Positions 14,464 through 21,564 of a stretch of 37,983 bases of DNA are shown here, in pieces (position 1 is the first letter of the stretch; the number at the start of each line of letters is the position of its first letter). Location of the stretch: contig CAZHST010000028.1 of NCBI GenBank assembly GCA_964535215.1, forward strand, positions 1-37,983, read 5' to 3'. Position numbers and translations under genes: made by a program. The notes under the pieces were generated by a model. It was not told the origin of the DNA, did not search any database, and saw only the letters and a list, made by a program, of their open reading frames with translations. This stretch comes from JACQHM01 sp964535215 (lineage in GTDB: Bacteria > Methylomirabilota > Methylomirabilia > Methylomirabilales > JACQHM01).

Positions 14464-15111
14464 GTGAAGGAGGGGCAGGGCGAATTTATCCTGGCCATCA
14501 CGGGGGCCAGCGGGGCCATTCTGGGGCTTCGAACCTTGGAGGCCCTGGTGACGCTGGGCTGTACGGTCCACCTCATCATCTCCGAGGGGGCTCAGGAGAC
14601 CCTCCTGGAGGAAACGGGGGTGAAGGCGGAGGAGCTGGCCGCCCTGGCCTCTTTCTCCCATGATGATCACACCCTCCACGGGCCCTTGGCCAGCGGCTCC
14701 TACGTCTCCCCCTCCATCGAGGCGATGCTGGTCGTCCCCTGCTCCATGAAGACCCTGGCCGCCATCGCCTCCGGATACTCCCCGAACCTGGTCGGCCGGG
14801 CGGCGGATGTGGTCCTGAAGGAAGGGAAACGGCTGGTCTTGGTGGTCAGGGAGAGCCCCTTAAGCGCCGTTCACCTGGAGAACATGCTGAAGCTGGCCAG
14901 GCTGGGCGTCAGGATCGTTCCTCCCGTTCCCGCCTTCTACCAAAAGCCTGGGACGGTGGAGGAGCTGATTGACCAGATGGTCGGAAGGATCCTGGATCAG
15001 GTAGGTCTTCACACGAACTTGACGAAACGATGGCAGGGTCAAGAGACCAGCGGGGAGATCAAGGCTTCCTCTGCTCGCGGCCTTCACGGAAGCTCAGGTA
15101 CTCCCAAATGA
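14464..15111 (+). CDS. ubiX: UbiX-family flavin prenyltransferase
   Basis: The 215-residue flavoprotein shows the Rossmann-like start ITGASGAILGLRTLEAL (12-28), PCSMKTLAAIASGYS in the active-site loop and VVRESPLSAVHLENMLKL, all characteristic of UbiX/Pad1. UbiX makes the prenylated FMN cofactor required by UbiD-type decarboxylases in ubiquinone, menaquinone (via MqnL-type steps) or aromatic metabolism. No ubiD lies in this window. The start is GTG 14464, with GGAGG at about 14449-14453 inside the upstream gene. The last 35 residues after the normal fold (QVGLHTNLTKRW onward) are a low-complexity extension. Its final 53 bp overlap the convergent gene at 15059-15391. Confidence 0.92.
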   Translation: MKEGQGEFILAITGASGAILGLRTLEALVTLGCTVHLIISEGAQETLLEETGVKAEELAALASFSHDDHTLHGPLASGSYVSPSIEAMLVVPCSMKTLAAIASGYSPNLVGRAADVVLKEGKRLVLVVRESPLSAVHLENMLKLARLGVRIVPPVPAFYQKPGTVEELIDQMVGRILDQVGLHTNLTKRWQGQETSGEIKASSARGLHGSSGTPK

Positions 15112-15391
15112 AACGGTCCAAGCCCTTCTCCCTCTCCCTTCCCCCTTTGAATTTCCCCGCGTTGAGATCGGCGATCACCAAGCGGTGCTGGTGTTCCATC
15201 AACTGCCTGACCTGTTCCGGATCGGGATCGGGTCCCACACGCTCACGGTAGTTCGTCTTGACGCGATGGATGATGGCCCCGGCATGGAAAACGAGGGTCA
15301 GGATAAAGGGGTTGGTGATGCCCAGATCCTCCGTCTGGACATGGTAGCTCTCGCCCCTGAACACAACCTGGGTGTTTAATCCCGGGATCAT
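15059..15391 (-). CDS. small conserved protein of unknown function
   Basis: The 110-residue soluble protein begins MIPGLNTQVVFRGESYHVQ and has TEDLGITNPFILTLVFHAG, then a basic helical C-terminus (VRQLMEHQHRLVIADL). Short proteins with the pattern NTQVxxRGxxYHVQTED are recalled from many Gram-negative environmental phyla, with no assigned role. ATG at 15391 is chosen because the similarity begins there; a start 21 bases upstream adds MVLGQAA. It is the only minus-strand gene before 36.7 kb and overlaps ubiX tail-to-tail by 53 bp. Its promoter must lie in the 109 bp shared with ddl, where no convincing -10/-35 pair was seen. Confidence 0.7.
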   Translation of the reverse strand: MIPGLNTQVVFRGESYHVQTEDLGITNPFILTLVFHAGAIIHRVKTNYRERVGPDPDPEQVRQLMEHQHRLVIADLNAGKFKGGREREKGLDRFIWEYLSFREGREQRKP

Positions 15392-15500
15392 CGCAGCCTG
15401 TCCGAGGACCAAGCCTCAAGGAAGCCTTTGAGGCGGTCGGAGGCATTCTACACCACCAAACCAGGAACAGGGAAGGATTTTTTCCCTGAGGGGAGAGACG

Positions 15501-16586
15501 GTGAGTCGGAAGCTTAAGGTCGGGGTGATCTTCGGCGGCCGTTCGGGGGAGCATGAGGTCTCGCTGGCCTCGGCCTCCTCGATCTTGGATGCTCTGGATC
15601 GGGAGAGGTACGAGCCGATCCCTATCGGCATCACCCGGGAGGGATCCTGGCTCCTCTCCGGGGATCCCCTCCAGACGTTAAAAAAAAGTGCCCGAGACCG
15701 GACATCCCCAAAGGGGGAGGGGGTGGCGGAGGCCGTCAGGACCTTAAAGGCCTTAGATGTGGTCTTCCCGGCCCTTCATGGCCCCTACGGGGAGGACGGC
15801 ACCCTTCAGGGCTTCCTGGAACTCCTGGACATCCCCTATGTGGGGGCAGGGGTGTTGGCCTCGGCCCTGGGGATGGACAAGGCGGCGATGAAACAGGTCT
15901 TCCTCGCCAGAGGGCTCCCGGTGGTCGAGCACCTGGTCACCTTCAAGCGGGAGTGGGAGAAGGACCCGGAGAAGCTGATGGCCAGGATCGAAGAGACCTT
16001 CGGGTATCCCTGCTTCGTCAAGCCCGCCAACCTGGGCTCGAGCGTGGGGGTCTCCAAGGTCAAGGATCCCCAAGAGCTTTCCCAGGCCCTGGAGATCGCC
16101 GGCCGATACGACCGGAAGCTCCTGATCGAGCGGGCCCTTGATTGCCGTGAAATTGAGGTGAGCGTCCTGGGAAACGACGACCCGCAGGCTTCCCTTCCGG
16201 GGGAGATCGTCCCCAAGAAGGCCTGGTACGATTATGAGGCCAAATACCGGGAGGGGATGTCGGACTTCCTCATCCCCGCCCCCCTCCCCGAGGAGAAGGT
16301 TCGAGAGTTCCAGCGGTTGGCCATTGAGGCCTTCCAGGCCATTGACGGTGCCGGCATGGCGCGGGTGGATTTCTTCCTGGAGCGGGGGACGGAGCGGATC
16401 GTCGTCAACGAGATCAATACCATCCCCGGGTTCACCACGACCTCTGTCTATCCGAAACTGTGGGCGGCGAGTGGTCTTTCCTACCCGATCCTCCTGGAGC
16501 GCCTCATTGACCTGGCCCTGGAGCGCCATGCCGAGAAGGATCGGCGGTCAGCCCATCTCGCCCCCCCCTCTCCGTGGGGAGGATGA
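15501..16586 (+). CDS. ddl: D-alanine--D-alanine ligase
   Basis: The 361-residue cytosolic ATP-grasp enzyme makes the D-Ala-D-Ala dipeptide for peptidoglycan. It opens VGVIFGGRSGEHEVSLASA (7-25) with the conserved Glu/Ser, has HGPYGEDGTLQG (93-104), KPANLGSSVGVSK in the ATP-grasp and the C-terminal metal site VNEINTIPGFTTTS. The omega-loop reads YDYEAKY; the Tyr at the specificity position fits D-Ala rather than D-lactate as second substrate (family knowledge). GTG 15501 follows GAGGGGAGAG. It has a low-complexity C-terminal tail (AHLAPPSPWGG). Its TGA overlaps the exbB start (ATGATG). It is not in a mur cluster, which is unusual but not rare. Confidence 0.94.
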   Translation: MSRKLKVGVIFGGRSGEHEVSLASASSILDALDRERYEPIPIGITREGSWLLSGDPLQTLKKSARDRTSPKGEGVAEAVRTLKALDVVFPALHGPYGEDGTLQGFLELLDIPYVGAGVLASALGMDKAAMKQVFLARGLPVVEHLVTFKREWEKDPEKLMARIEETFGYPCFVKPANLGSSVGVSKVKDPQELSQALEIAGRYDRKLLIERALDCREIEVSVLGNDDPQASLPGEIVPKKAWYDYEAKYREGMSDFLIPAPLPEEKVREFQRLAIEAFQAIDGAGMARVDFFLERGTERIVVNEINTIPGFTTTSVYPKLWAASGLSYPILLERLIDLALERHAEKDRRSAHLAPPSPWGG

Positions 16587-17278
16587 TGCTGGAGGGAAAT
16601 CTGATCCACCTGGCCTGGGGAGGGAGCTTAAGCCTCCTTGTCCTCCTCCTGTTCTCTATCTCCTCCCTCGCCGTGATCGCCGAGCGCCTGTACACCTTCC
16701 ACCAGGCGAAACGGTCCTCCAGAAACCTGGCCCCGGCGGTCTTGACATACCTGAAGGCGGGGAAGCTCCACGAGGCCCTCTCCCTCTGCGAGATGAGCCC
16801 GGGAAGCCCTGTGGCCGTCGTCCTCCTGGCAGGTCTTAAAGAACTCCGCGAGGCCCTTGACCAGCCACCTGGCGGCCCCTCCCTCGATCGCGTTCCGGAA
16901 ATCTCCAGGGGGGCGATGGAGCGGGCGGCGGGGAGGGAGGTGGCCCGCCTCGAGCGGTACCTGGGCCTGCTCGCCACTTTGGGGAACGTGAGCCCCTTCG
17001 TCGGCCTCTTCGGCACCGTTTTGGGGATCATCAAGGCCTTTCAGGCCATGGCCGAGACCGGTTCCGGGGGCTTGGGAACCGTCTCCGCCGGGATCGCCGA
17101 GGCGCTGGTCGCTACCGCCGCCGGTCTCTTCGTGGCCATCCCGGCGGTCATCGCCTACAACGCCTTCCTCGGGAAGGTCAGGATGTTTGCCCTGGAGCTG
17201 GAGCATGCCGCCTCGGAGCTCCTCGACCAGATCCAAAAATTCAGGGTGGAGGGTGTCGGGTTCCGGGTGTACGGCTGA
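16583..17278 (+). CDS. exbB: ExbB/TolQ-family proton channel subunit
   Basis: The 231-residue inner-membrane protein has three predicted helices: about residues 9-31 (LAWGGSLSLLVLLLFSISSL), about 130-150 and about 170-195. The family signature GLFGTVLGIIKAF precedes AGIAEALVATAAGLFVAIPAVIAYN. With ExbD it forms the motor that converts proton-motive force into work on TonB or TolA. Two ATGs (16583 and 16586) overlap the ddl stop and GGGGAGG abuts them, so the exact start is uncertain. The extreme C-terminus (GVGFRVYG) is encoded by a 7-bp repeat array and is probably not native. Whether it serves TonB-type uptake or a Tol/gliding-type machine is undecided, since no tonB, tolA, tolB or pal gene is nearby. 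Confidence 0.9.
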   Translation: MMLEGNLIHLAWGGSLSLLVLLLFSISSLAVIAERLYTFHQAKRSSRNLAPAVLTYLKAGKLHEALSLCEMSPGSPVAVVLLAGLKELREALDQPPGGPSLDRVPEISRGAMERAAGREVARLERYLGLLATLGNVSPFVGLFGTVLGIIKAFQAMAETGSGGLGTVSAGIAEALVATAAGLFVAIPAVIAYNAFLGKVRMFALELEHAASELLDQIQKFRVEGVGFRVYG

Positions 17279-17285
17279 AAGCTCA
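17237..17285 (+). repeat. tandem 7-bp repeats spanning the exbB stop
   Basis: Heptads AAATTCA, GGGTGGA, GGGTGTC, GGGTTCC, GGGTGTA, CGGCTGA, AAGCTCA follow in register. Four GGG runs recur exactly every 7 bases (17244, 17251, 17258, 17265), also a G-quadruplex motif with 4-base loops. The exbB TGA lies within the sixth unit. Confidence 0.75.
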
Positions 17286-17296
17286 AGAGGGGCTTT

Positions 17297-17707
17297 ATGC
17301 GAGGGGCTTTTCGCCAGCGGGAGCGGCGTCATCTGTCGGACATCAACGTTACCCCTCTGGTGGATGTGACGCTGGTCCTCCTCATCATCTTCCTGGTCAC
17401 CACCCCCCTGCTGGAGCGGGGGGTGGATGTCAAGACGGCCCGGACGGCCTCCGCTGCCCCCCAGGAAGGCCCGATCGTATTGACGCTCACGTTGGACCTC
17501 CGGATCTTTCTGGATGGAAAGGAGGTGCCGAGGGAGGGACTCCCTTCCACCCTGGAAGCCCTCGCCCGCTCCGGCCGGGGGAAGACCCTCTACTTCAGGG
17601 GGGATCCCAGGGTCCCTTACGGGGCGGTGATGGAGGTCCTGGACATCGTCAAGGACTCCGGAATCGAGGTCATTGGCCTCCTGGCCCAGCACCCTGGGAA
17701 AAGGTAG
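17297..17707 (+). CDS. exbD: ExbD/TolR-family energy transducer
   Basis: The 136-residue protein has a cytoplasmic N-terminus, one transmembrane helix and a periplasmic domain. The segment LSDINVTPLVDVTLVLLIIFLVT carries the conserved membrane Asp that relays protons with ExbB. The periplasmic part ends with VPYGAVMEVLDIVKDSGI, the usual ExbD/TolR fold. It is separated from exbB by 18 bp containing heptad repeat and GAGGGG ahead of the ATG. A partner protein (TonB, TolA or a dedicated transducer) must be encoded elsewhere. Confidence 0.92.
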   Translation: MRGAFRQRERRHLSDINVTPLVDVTLVLLIIFLVTTPLLERGVDVKTARTASAAPQEGPIVLTLTLDLRIFLDGKEVPREGLPSTLEALARSGRGKTLYFRGDPRVPYGAVMEVLDIVKDSGIEVIGLLAQHPGKR

Positions 17708-17742
17708 GAGAGGAATCTAGGGATCATAGGAGGAAGAGCCCC

Positions 17743-18357
17743 ATGTTTAAGCTCATCCCTCGGGAGGAGAAATTCTTCGAGTACTTCCAGGAAGCCGCCA
17801 GGAACGTCCTGGAGGCGGCCAAGGCCCTCAAGGAGATGCTCGACGACTACAGGGATCCCCACGGGGCCTGGAAGAAGATCGTGGACTACGAGCACGAAGG
17901 GGACAAACTCACCCACCAGATCATGAGGAGGTTAAACCAGACCTTCATCACCCCTATTGATCGGGAGGACATCCACGCCCTGACCTCCGCCCTGGACGAC
18001 GTCGTGGACGCCATCGAGGCTGCCGCGTCCCGGATGGTCCTCTACAAGATCCCGAATGTGACGCCGGAGGCCAAGAAGCTGGCCACCCTGATCGTGACGT
18101 CGGCGGAGCAGATCGTCAAGGCCGTCGGCCATCTCCCCAGGCTGGAGGATGTCGAGGAGCACTGCATCGAGATCAACCGGCTGGAAAACACCGCCGACGA
18201 GGTCTACCGGGAGGCCATTGCCATCCTCTTCGAAAGGGAACATCCTCCCCTGGAAGTGATCAAGTGGAAGGAGATCTACGAGATCCTGGAAACGACCACC
18301 GACTGCTGCGAGGATGTGGCCAACGTCGTCGAGGCCATCGCCCTGAAGAACGCCTAG
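17743..18357 (+). CDS. DUF47/PhoU-like phosphate transport accessory protein
   Basis: The 204-residue helical cytosolic protein matches the DUF47 (TIGR00153-type) family. It starts KLIPREEKFFEYF, has DYEHEGDKLTHQIMRRLN in the first metal-binding helix bundle and INRLENTADEVYREAI in the second, with the paired acidic E/DxxxD patterns of PhoU. In many bacteria the gene directly precedes a PiT transporter and is thought to control it. Here the stop is 3 bases from the pit start, so they form a two-gene operon. GGAGG at about 17729-17733 gives a good ribosome site. A role in gating low-affinity phosphate uptake is inferred. Confidence 0.92.
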   Translation: MFKLIPREEKFFEYFQEAARNVLEAAKALKEMLDDYRDPHGAWKKIVDYEHEGDKLTHQIMRRLNQTFITPIDREDIHALTSALDDVVDAIEAAASRMVLYKIPNVTPEAKKLATLIVTSAEQIVKAVGHLPRLEDVEEHCIEINRLENTADEVYREAIAILFEREHPPLEVIKWKEIYEILETTTDCCEDVANVVEAIALKNA

Positions 18358-18360
18358 GGT

Positions 18361-19386
18361 ATGACAGGAGAAATCGTCAAGATGCCGGAGACCTGGTTCC
18401 CTCTGGGAGTGGTCCTCCTGTTAGTCCTCGCCGCCGAGTTCGTCAACGGTTGGACCGACGCCCCCAACGCCATCGCCACCGTCGTCTCCACCCGCGTCCT
18501 CTCCCCCTCCCAAGCCGTGCTCATGGCCACCATCCTGAACACCTTGGGGACCATGTCGGGAACGGCTGTCGCCGCCACCATCGGGAAGGGGATTGTGAAG
18601 CTGGAAGCGATCGACCTTACCACCGTAGGTGCTGCCATGGTCGGGATCGTCTTCTGGAGCACCCTGGCCTGGTACTATGGGCTGCCAACGAGCGAAAGCC
18701 ACGCCCTGGTCGCCAGCCTCGCCGGGGCAGGTCTTGCCACCGCCGGTCCAAAGGTCCTCCTCTGGGAGGGATGGCAGAAGGTCTTTATCGGCCTCACCTT
18801 CTCGACCTTTCTGGGATTCCTGGTCGGCTTCTGGATCATGGTCGGGATCTACCGGCTGTTCCAGCGGAACCGGCCGGGGACGGTCAAGAAGATCTTTGGC
18901 AAGCTCCAGGTCCTCTCAGCAGCCTTCATGGCCTTCAGCCATGGCTCGAACGACGGCCAGAAGTTCATGGGGACGTTCACGTTGGCCTTGGTGCTGGGCG
19001 GGATCCTGCCCGAGTTCCGGATCCCCTTTTGGGTGATTCTCCTCTGCGCCCTGACCATGGGGCTGGGCACCGCCGTCGGCGGATGGAGGATCGTCAAGAC
19101 CATGGGCCTCCGCCTCACGAAGCTCGAGCCGGTCCACGGCTTTGCCGCCGAGACCGGGGCGGCCTTGACCATCGAGCTGGCCTCCCGCCTGGGCATCCCT
19201 TTGAGCACGACCCACACCATCAACACGGCCATCATGGGGGTAGGGGCGACCAGGAGGCTTTCGGCGGTCCGGTGGGGGGTGAGCGGTGAGATCGTGATGG
19301 CCTGGATCCTGACCTTCCCCGTCTGCGGCCTGCTCGGTTTTCTCGTCGCCAAGATCGTCTCCCTCGCCGCCGCCTTCGCCCGTTAA
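18361..19386 (+). CDS. pit: PiT-family inorganic phosphate transporter
   Basis: The 341-residue inner-membrane protein has about ten helices. It carries both PiT repeats: NGWTDAPNAIATVVSTRVL near the N-terminus and FSHGSNDGQKFMGTFTLAL in the second half, each around the essential Asn/Asp, plus ESHALVASLAGAGLA. It imports phosphate (often as a metal-phosphate complex) with protons or sodium. The compact length lacks the long central cytoplasmic loop of larger PiTs. ATG 18361 follows the DUF47 stop by 3 bases. The stop lies at the base of a large hairpin (19385-19437). Confidence 0.94.
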   Translation: MTGEIVKMPETWFPLGVVLLLVLAAEFVNGWTDAPNAIATVVSTRVLSPSQAVLMATILNTLGTMSGTAVAATIGKGIVKLEAIDLTTVGAAMVGIVFWSTLAWYYGLPTSESHALVASLAGAGLATAGPKVLLWEGWQKVFIGLTFSTFLGFLVGFWIMVGIYRLFQRNRPGTVKKIFGKLQVLSAAFMAFSHGSNDGQKFMGTFTLALVLGGILPEFRIPFWVILLCALTMGLGTAVGGWRIVKTMGLRLTKLEPVHGFAAETGAALTIELASRLGIPLSTTHTINTAIMGVGATRRLSAVRWGVSGEIVMAWILTFPVCGLLGFLVAKIVSLAAAFAR

Positions 19387-19437
19387 GGCTCTCCGGGGGA
19401 AGGGTGGGCAACCGCTCATCACCCTCACGAGAGCCTT
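19385..19437 (+). promoter_or_regulatory. long perfect-stem hairpin between pit and the zinc-ribbon gene
   Basis: AAGGCTCTC (19385-19393) pairs perfectly with GAGAGCCTT (19429-19437), and AGGGTG (19401-19406) inside pairs with CACCCT (19420-19425). No T-run follows, so it is not a classical terminator. The next gene's GGAGG starts at 19438, touching the stem, so the fold could block ribosome access or protect the pit mRNA end. Confidence 0.6.
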
Positions 19438-19447
19438 GGAGGTCGTA

Positions 19448-19723
19448 GTGCCGATCTGCAAAGAGTGCCAGACCGAATTCTCCGTCCCGAACCGGTGGAG
19501 CCGGCGCCGATACTGCAGCCGGGGGTGCTACGAGCGGGCCGCCTCAAAGAGGAACCAGGAGCGCTACCGATCCTTCAGGCTGCAGAGAAGGGTGTGGAAG
19601 GTGCTCCCCTGCCTGAAGTGTGACCGTGGGTTTGAAAGCTGGGGGCCGGGCAATCGTCTCTGCGAGCGGTGCCGGGTAAAGAACGCCGAAATCCACGAGG
19701 TCGCCGTTGCGGTGATCCGGTGA
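19448..19723 (+). CDS. small double zinc-ribbon protein
   Basis: The 91-residue basic protein has two four-cysteine sites. The first is CKEC with CSRGC after a 15-20-residue arm containing SRRRYCSRGCYE; the second is CLKC with CERC. Arg-rich stretches between them suggest nucleic-acid binding; otherwise the fold is a treble-clef/zinc-ribbon of unknown role. GTG 19448 is preferred because GGAGG (19438-19442) precedes it by 5 bases; a TTG at 19436 would overlap that site. It lies between a phosphate transporter and a small exported protein, and nothing in the sequence ties it to either. Confidence 0.7.
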   Translation: MPICKECQTEFSVPNRWSRRRYCSRGCYERAASKRNQERYRSFRLQRRVWKVLPCLKCDRGFESWGPGNRLCERCRVKNAEIHEVAVAVIR

Positions 19724-19818
19724 TCGGCGAGGGCGGAGGGCCCGTGTAAGGAAGGGTGGGCGGCCTGGATCCGGAAGTTTCTGGGCTGACCCCCCATGGT
19801 CCCTGTGCCCGATTTCGC

Positions 19819-19848
19819 TTGACACCACCGACCCTCGGTCGGTATCCT
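19819..19848 (+). promoter_or_regulatory. promoter with a 17-bp palindrome in its spacer
   Basis: TTGACA (19819-19824), an 18-base spacer and TATCCT (19843-19848) form a promoter for the small gene at 19877. The spacer holds ACCGACC-CTC-GGTCGGT (19827-19843), a perfect 7-3-7 inverted repeat that touches the -10. A dimeric repressor, or a MerR-type activator acting on a slightly long spacer, could bind here. No such regulator is encoded next to it. Confidence 0.6.
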
Positions 19849-19876
19849 ATTTTCCCCAAAGGGGAGTAGGTCATTT

Positions 19877-20149
19877 ATGACGGGTATCATGGGGCGAACG
19901 ATTTTCCTCTCTCTCTTCTTGTCCCTGACCATCTTTGTCGGATTCCTCGCTTCCCAGGACCTCCTGGATTTCGAAGTGATCGAAGAGGACGAGGAGGGAG
20001 AGGGTGTGTTCGAGGACATGTTGGCCTCGGCCTCTCCCTACCTCGTTTTGGCTTACGCTCGACGGCTGCTCTCCAAAGAGGATACCCTTTCTTTCCTCGT
20101 TTCGATCCCCCCACCTGACCAGCCCCCCAAAACCGTCCCTGCCTTCTAA
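19877..20149 (+). CDS. small membrane or exported hypothetical protein
   Basis: The 90-residue protein starts with a basic stretch and a hydrophobic segment (TIFLSLFLSLTIFVGFLAS), compatible with a signal peptide or single membrane anchor. A strongly acidic patch (EVIEEDEEGEG) and a helical region follow. I do not recognise a family. ATG 19877 follows GGGGAGTAGG; a second ATG at 19889 would shorten it by four residues. The convincing promoter with an operator-like palindrome directly upstream argues that it is a real, regulated gene. Its acidic domain and position before a CaCA-type exchanger hint at divalent-cation handling, which is speculation. Confidence 0.55.
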   Translation: MTGIMGRTIFLSLFLSLTIFVGFLASQDLLDFEVIEEDEEGEGVFEDMLASASPYLVLAYARRLLSKEDTLSFLVSIPPPDQPPKTVPAF

Positions 20150-20253
20150 TCCCTACTTTTCGTCACCTGAATGCCCGTCGTGGGAGTCTAGCCGAAGACC
20201 CCTGTCGTGGGGGCTGACCTCCCCGTCTTGACCATTATCAACAGGAGAAAGGG
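20150..20253 (+). promoter_or_regulatory. leader with mutually exclusive hairpins ahead of the exchanger gene
   Basis: CCCC (20199-20202) can pair with GGGG (20209-20212), or GGGG (20210-20213) can pair with CCCC (20221-20224), so only one fold can form at a time. GTCGTGGG occurs twice (near 20177 and 20204). No riboswitch class was recognised and no U-run follows. Confidence 0.35.
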
Positions 20254-21468
20254 ATGCTTAAAGACTGGCTGTGGTTGGCTTCCGCCACCGGCTTCGCGTT
20301 GCAGTGGATCATCTTAAGAGGGAGTGGGGTCCACCTGGACCCCCCCTGGGAGGCCCTTGCCTCGGGACTGGCCATCTTCGGGGCCGCCTTTCTCCTCTCC
20401 TGGGCGGCGGAACTGGCCCAGTTAGAGATCCCCAAGAATCTGGCCCTGGCGGCCCTCGCCATCATCGCCGTCATGCCTGAATACGCGGTGGACCTCTACC
20501 TGGCCTGGATGGCGGCCAAGGACCCCGCCTACATCCCCTATGCGACGGCCAACATGACGGGCGCCAACCGCCTCTTGATCGGGGTGGGATGGGCGGCCCT
20601 GGTCTTCGCCTTCTGGCTGAAGGTCCGCGAGAGGGGGATCAGGCTCGAACCTTCCCACTCGGTCGAGCTTCTGTATCTGACCTTAGCCACAGCCTACTCC
20701 TTTGCGATCCCCTTGAAGGGAACCCTCACCCTCCTGGACACTGCCATCCTGCTCACGATCTTCGCCCTCTACATCCGGGCGGCGTCCCGACAGCCGGTCC
20801 TCGAGCCAGAACTCCACGGTCCGGCCAAGTTGATCAGCCACTTCCGCCAGAGGCCTCGGAGAAGCCTGACGGTGTTCATGTTTCTCTACGCGGGGCTTGC
20901 GATCTTCCTCGCCGCCGAGCCCTTCGCCGAATCCTTGATCGTCACCGGCAAAACCTTCGGGATCGAGGAGTACCTCCTGATCCAGTGGCTGGCCCCTTTA
21001 GCCTCCGAATCGCCGGAGTTCATCGTCGCCCTCCTCTTCACCCTCCGGGGGAACCCGACCGCCGGCCTCGGCACCCTCCTCTCCTCCAAGATCAACCAGT
21101 GGACACTCCTGGTAGGGATGCTCCCCTTAGCGTATAGCGTCTCCCTCGGGGGAATCGGGACGATGGTCCTGGATGGACGACAGGTGGAGGAGATCTTCCT
21201 CACGGCGGCCCAGTCGGCCTTCGGGGTCGCGGTCCTGGCCAGCTTTTACCTCTCCCTGGGAGAGGCGGCCCTGCTCTTTTTGCTGTTCGCCACACAACTG
21301 CTGTTCACGACCCCGGAGGCCCGCCACACGTATGCCATTGGGTACCTGATCCTGACGGCCGGGCTCTTCGTGGTGAGCCGGACCACCCGACGGGGTTTTT
21401 TCGAGATGTTCCCCCTGGCTCCAGCCCGGGCCGCCAACCCTCATCCGAGAGGACGAGGGAAGCCATGA
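20254..21468 (+). CDS. CaCA-superfamily sodium/calcium-type cation exchanger
   Basis: The 404-residue inner-membrane protein has about eleven hydrophobic helices and two alpha-repeat regions. The first runs VMPEYAVDLYLA to NMTGANRLLIGVGW (about residues 72-112). The second runs APLASESPEFIVALLF to LLSSKINQWTLLVG (about 250-290). Each holds the acidic residue in a PE/SPE motif and the Asn of the ion path. Members exchange Ca2+, Mn2+ or similar against Na+ or H+. The long cytoplasmic regulatory loop of eukaryotic NCX is absent. AGGAGAAAGG precedes ATG 20254. The C-terminal tail (ARAANPHPRGRGKP) is low-complexity. Which ion is moved cannot be read. Confidence 0.87.
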   Translation: MLKDWLWLASATGFALQWIILRGSGVHLDPPWEALASGLAIFGAAFLLSWAAELAQLEIPKNLALAALAIIAVMPEYAVDLYLAWMAAKDPAYIPYATANMTGANRLLIGVGWAALVFAFWLKVRERGIRLEPSHSVELLYLTLATAYSFAIPLKGTLTLLDTAILLTIFALYIRAASRQPVLEPELHGPAKLISHFRQRPRRSLTVFMFLYAGLAIFLAAEPFAESLIVTGKTFGIEEYLLIQWLAPLASESPEFIVALLFTLRGNPTAGLGTLLSSKINQWTLLVGMLPLAYSVSLGGIGTMVLDGRQVEEIFLTAAQSAFGVAVLASFYLSLGEAALLFLLFATQLLFTTPEARHTYAIGYLILTAGLFVVSRTTRRGFFEMFPLAPARAANPHPRGRGKP

Positions 21469-21564
21469 GCCAAGTCAAGAGCGACCCAAGAGCGCTATCA
21501 TGTGCCCTTGATGGGGAGGACCCCAGAAGGGAGAGCCCCCGAGGGGTGCCCGAAGGAGGAACCC

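Noticed and set aside
15468..15488. Intrinsic terminator CAGGGAA/TTCCCTG upstream of ddl
   Set aside because: The T-run lies in the loop and 3' arm, not after the stem, and the ddl ribosome site follows at once.
18264..19289. A 341-codon frame overlapping the PiT gene in another frame
   Set aside because: The product is Arg/Pro/Gly-rich without motifs, while the PiT frame has both transporter repeats.
19858..19880. Manganese (yybP-ykoY) riboswitch suggested by GGGGAGTAG
   Set aside because: Only this short string matches; the second conserved strand and helices are not found and it overlaps a start codon as a normal ribosome site.
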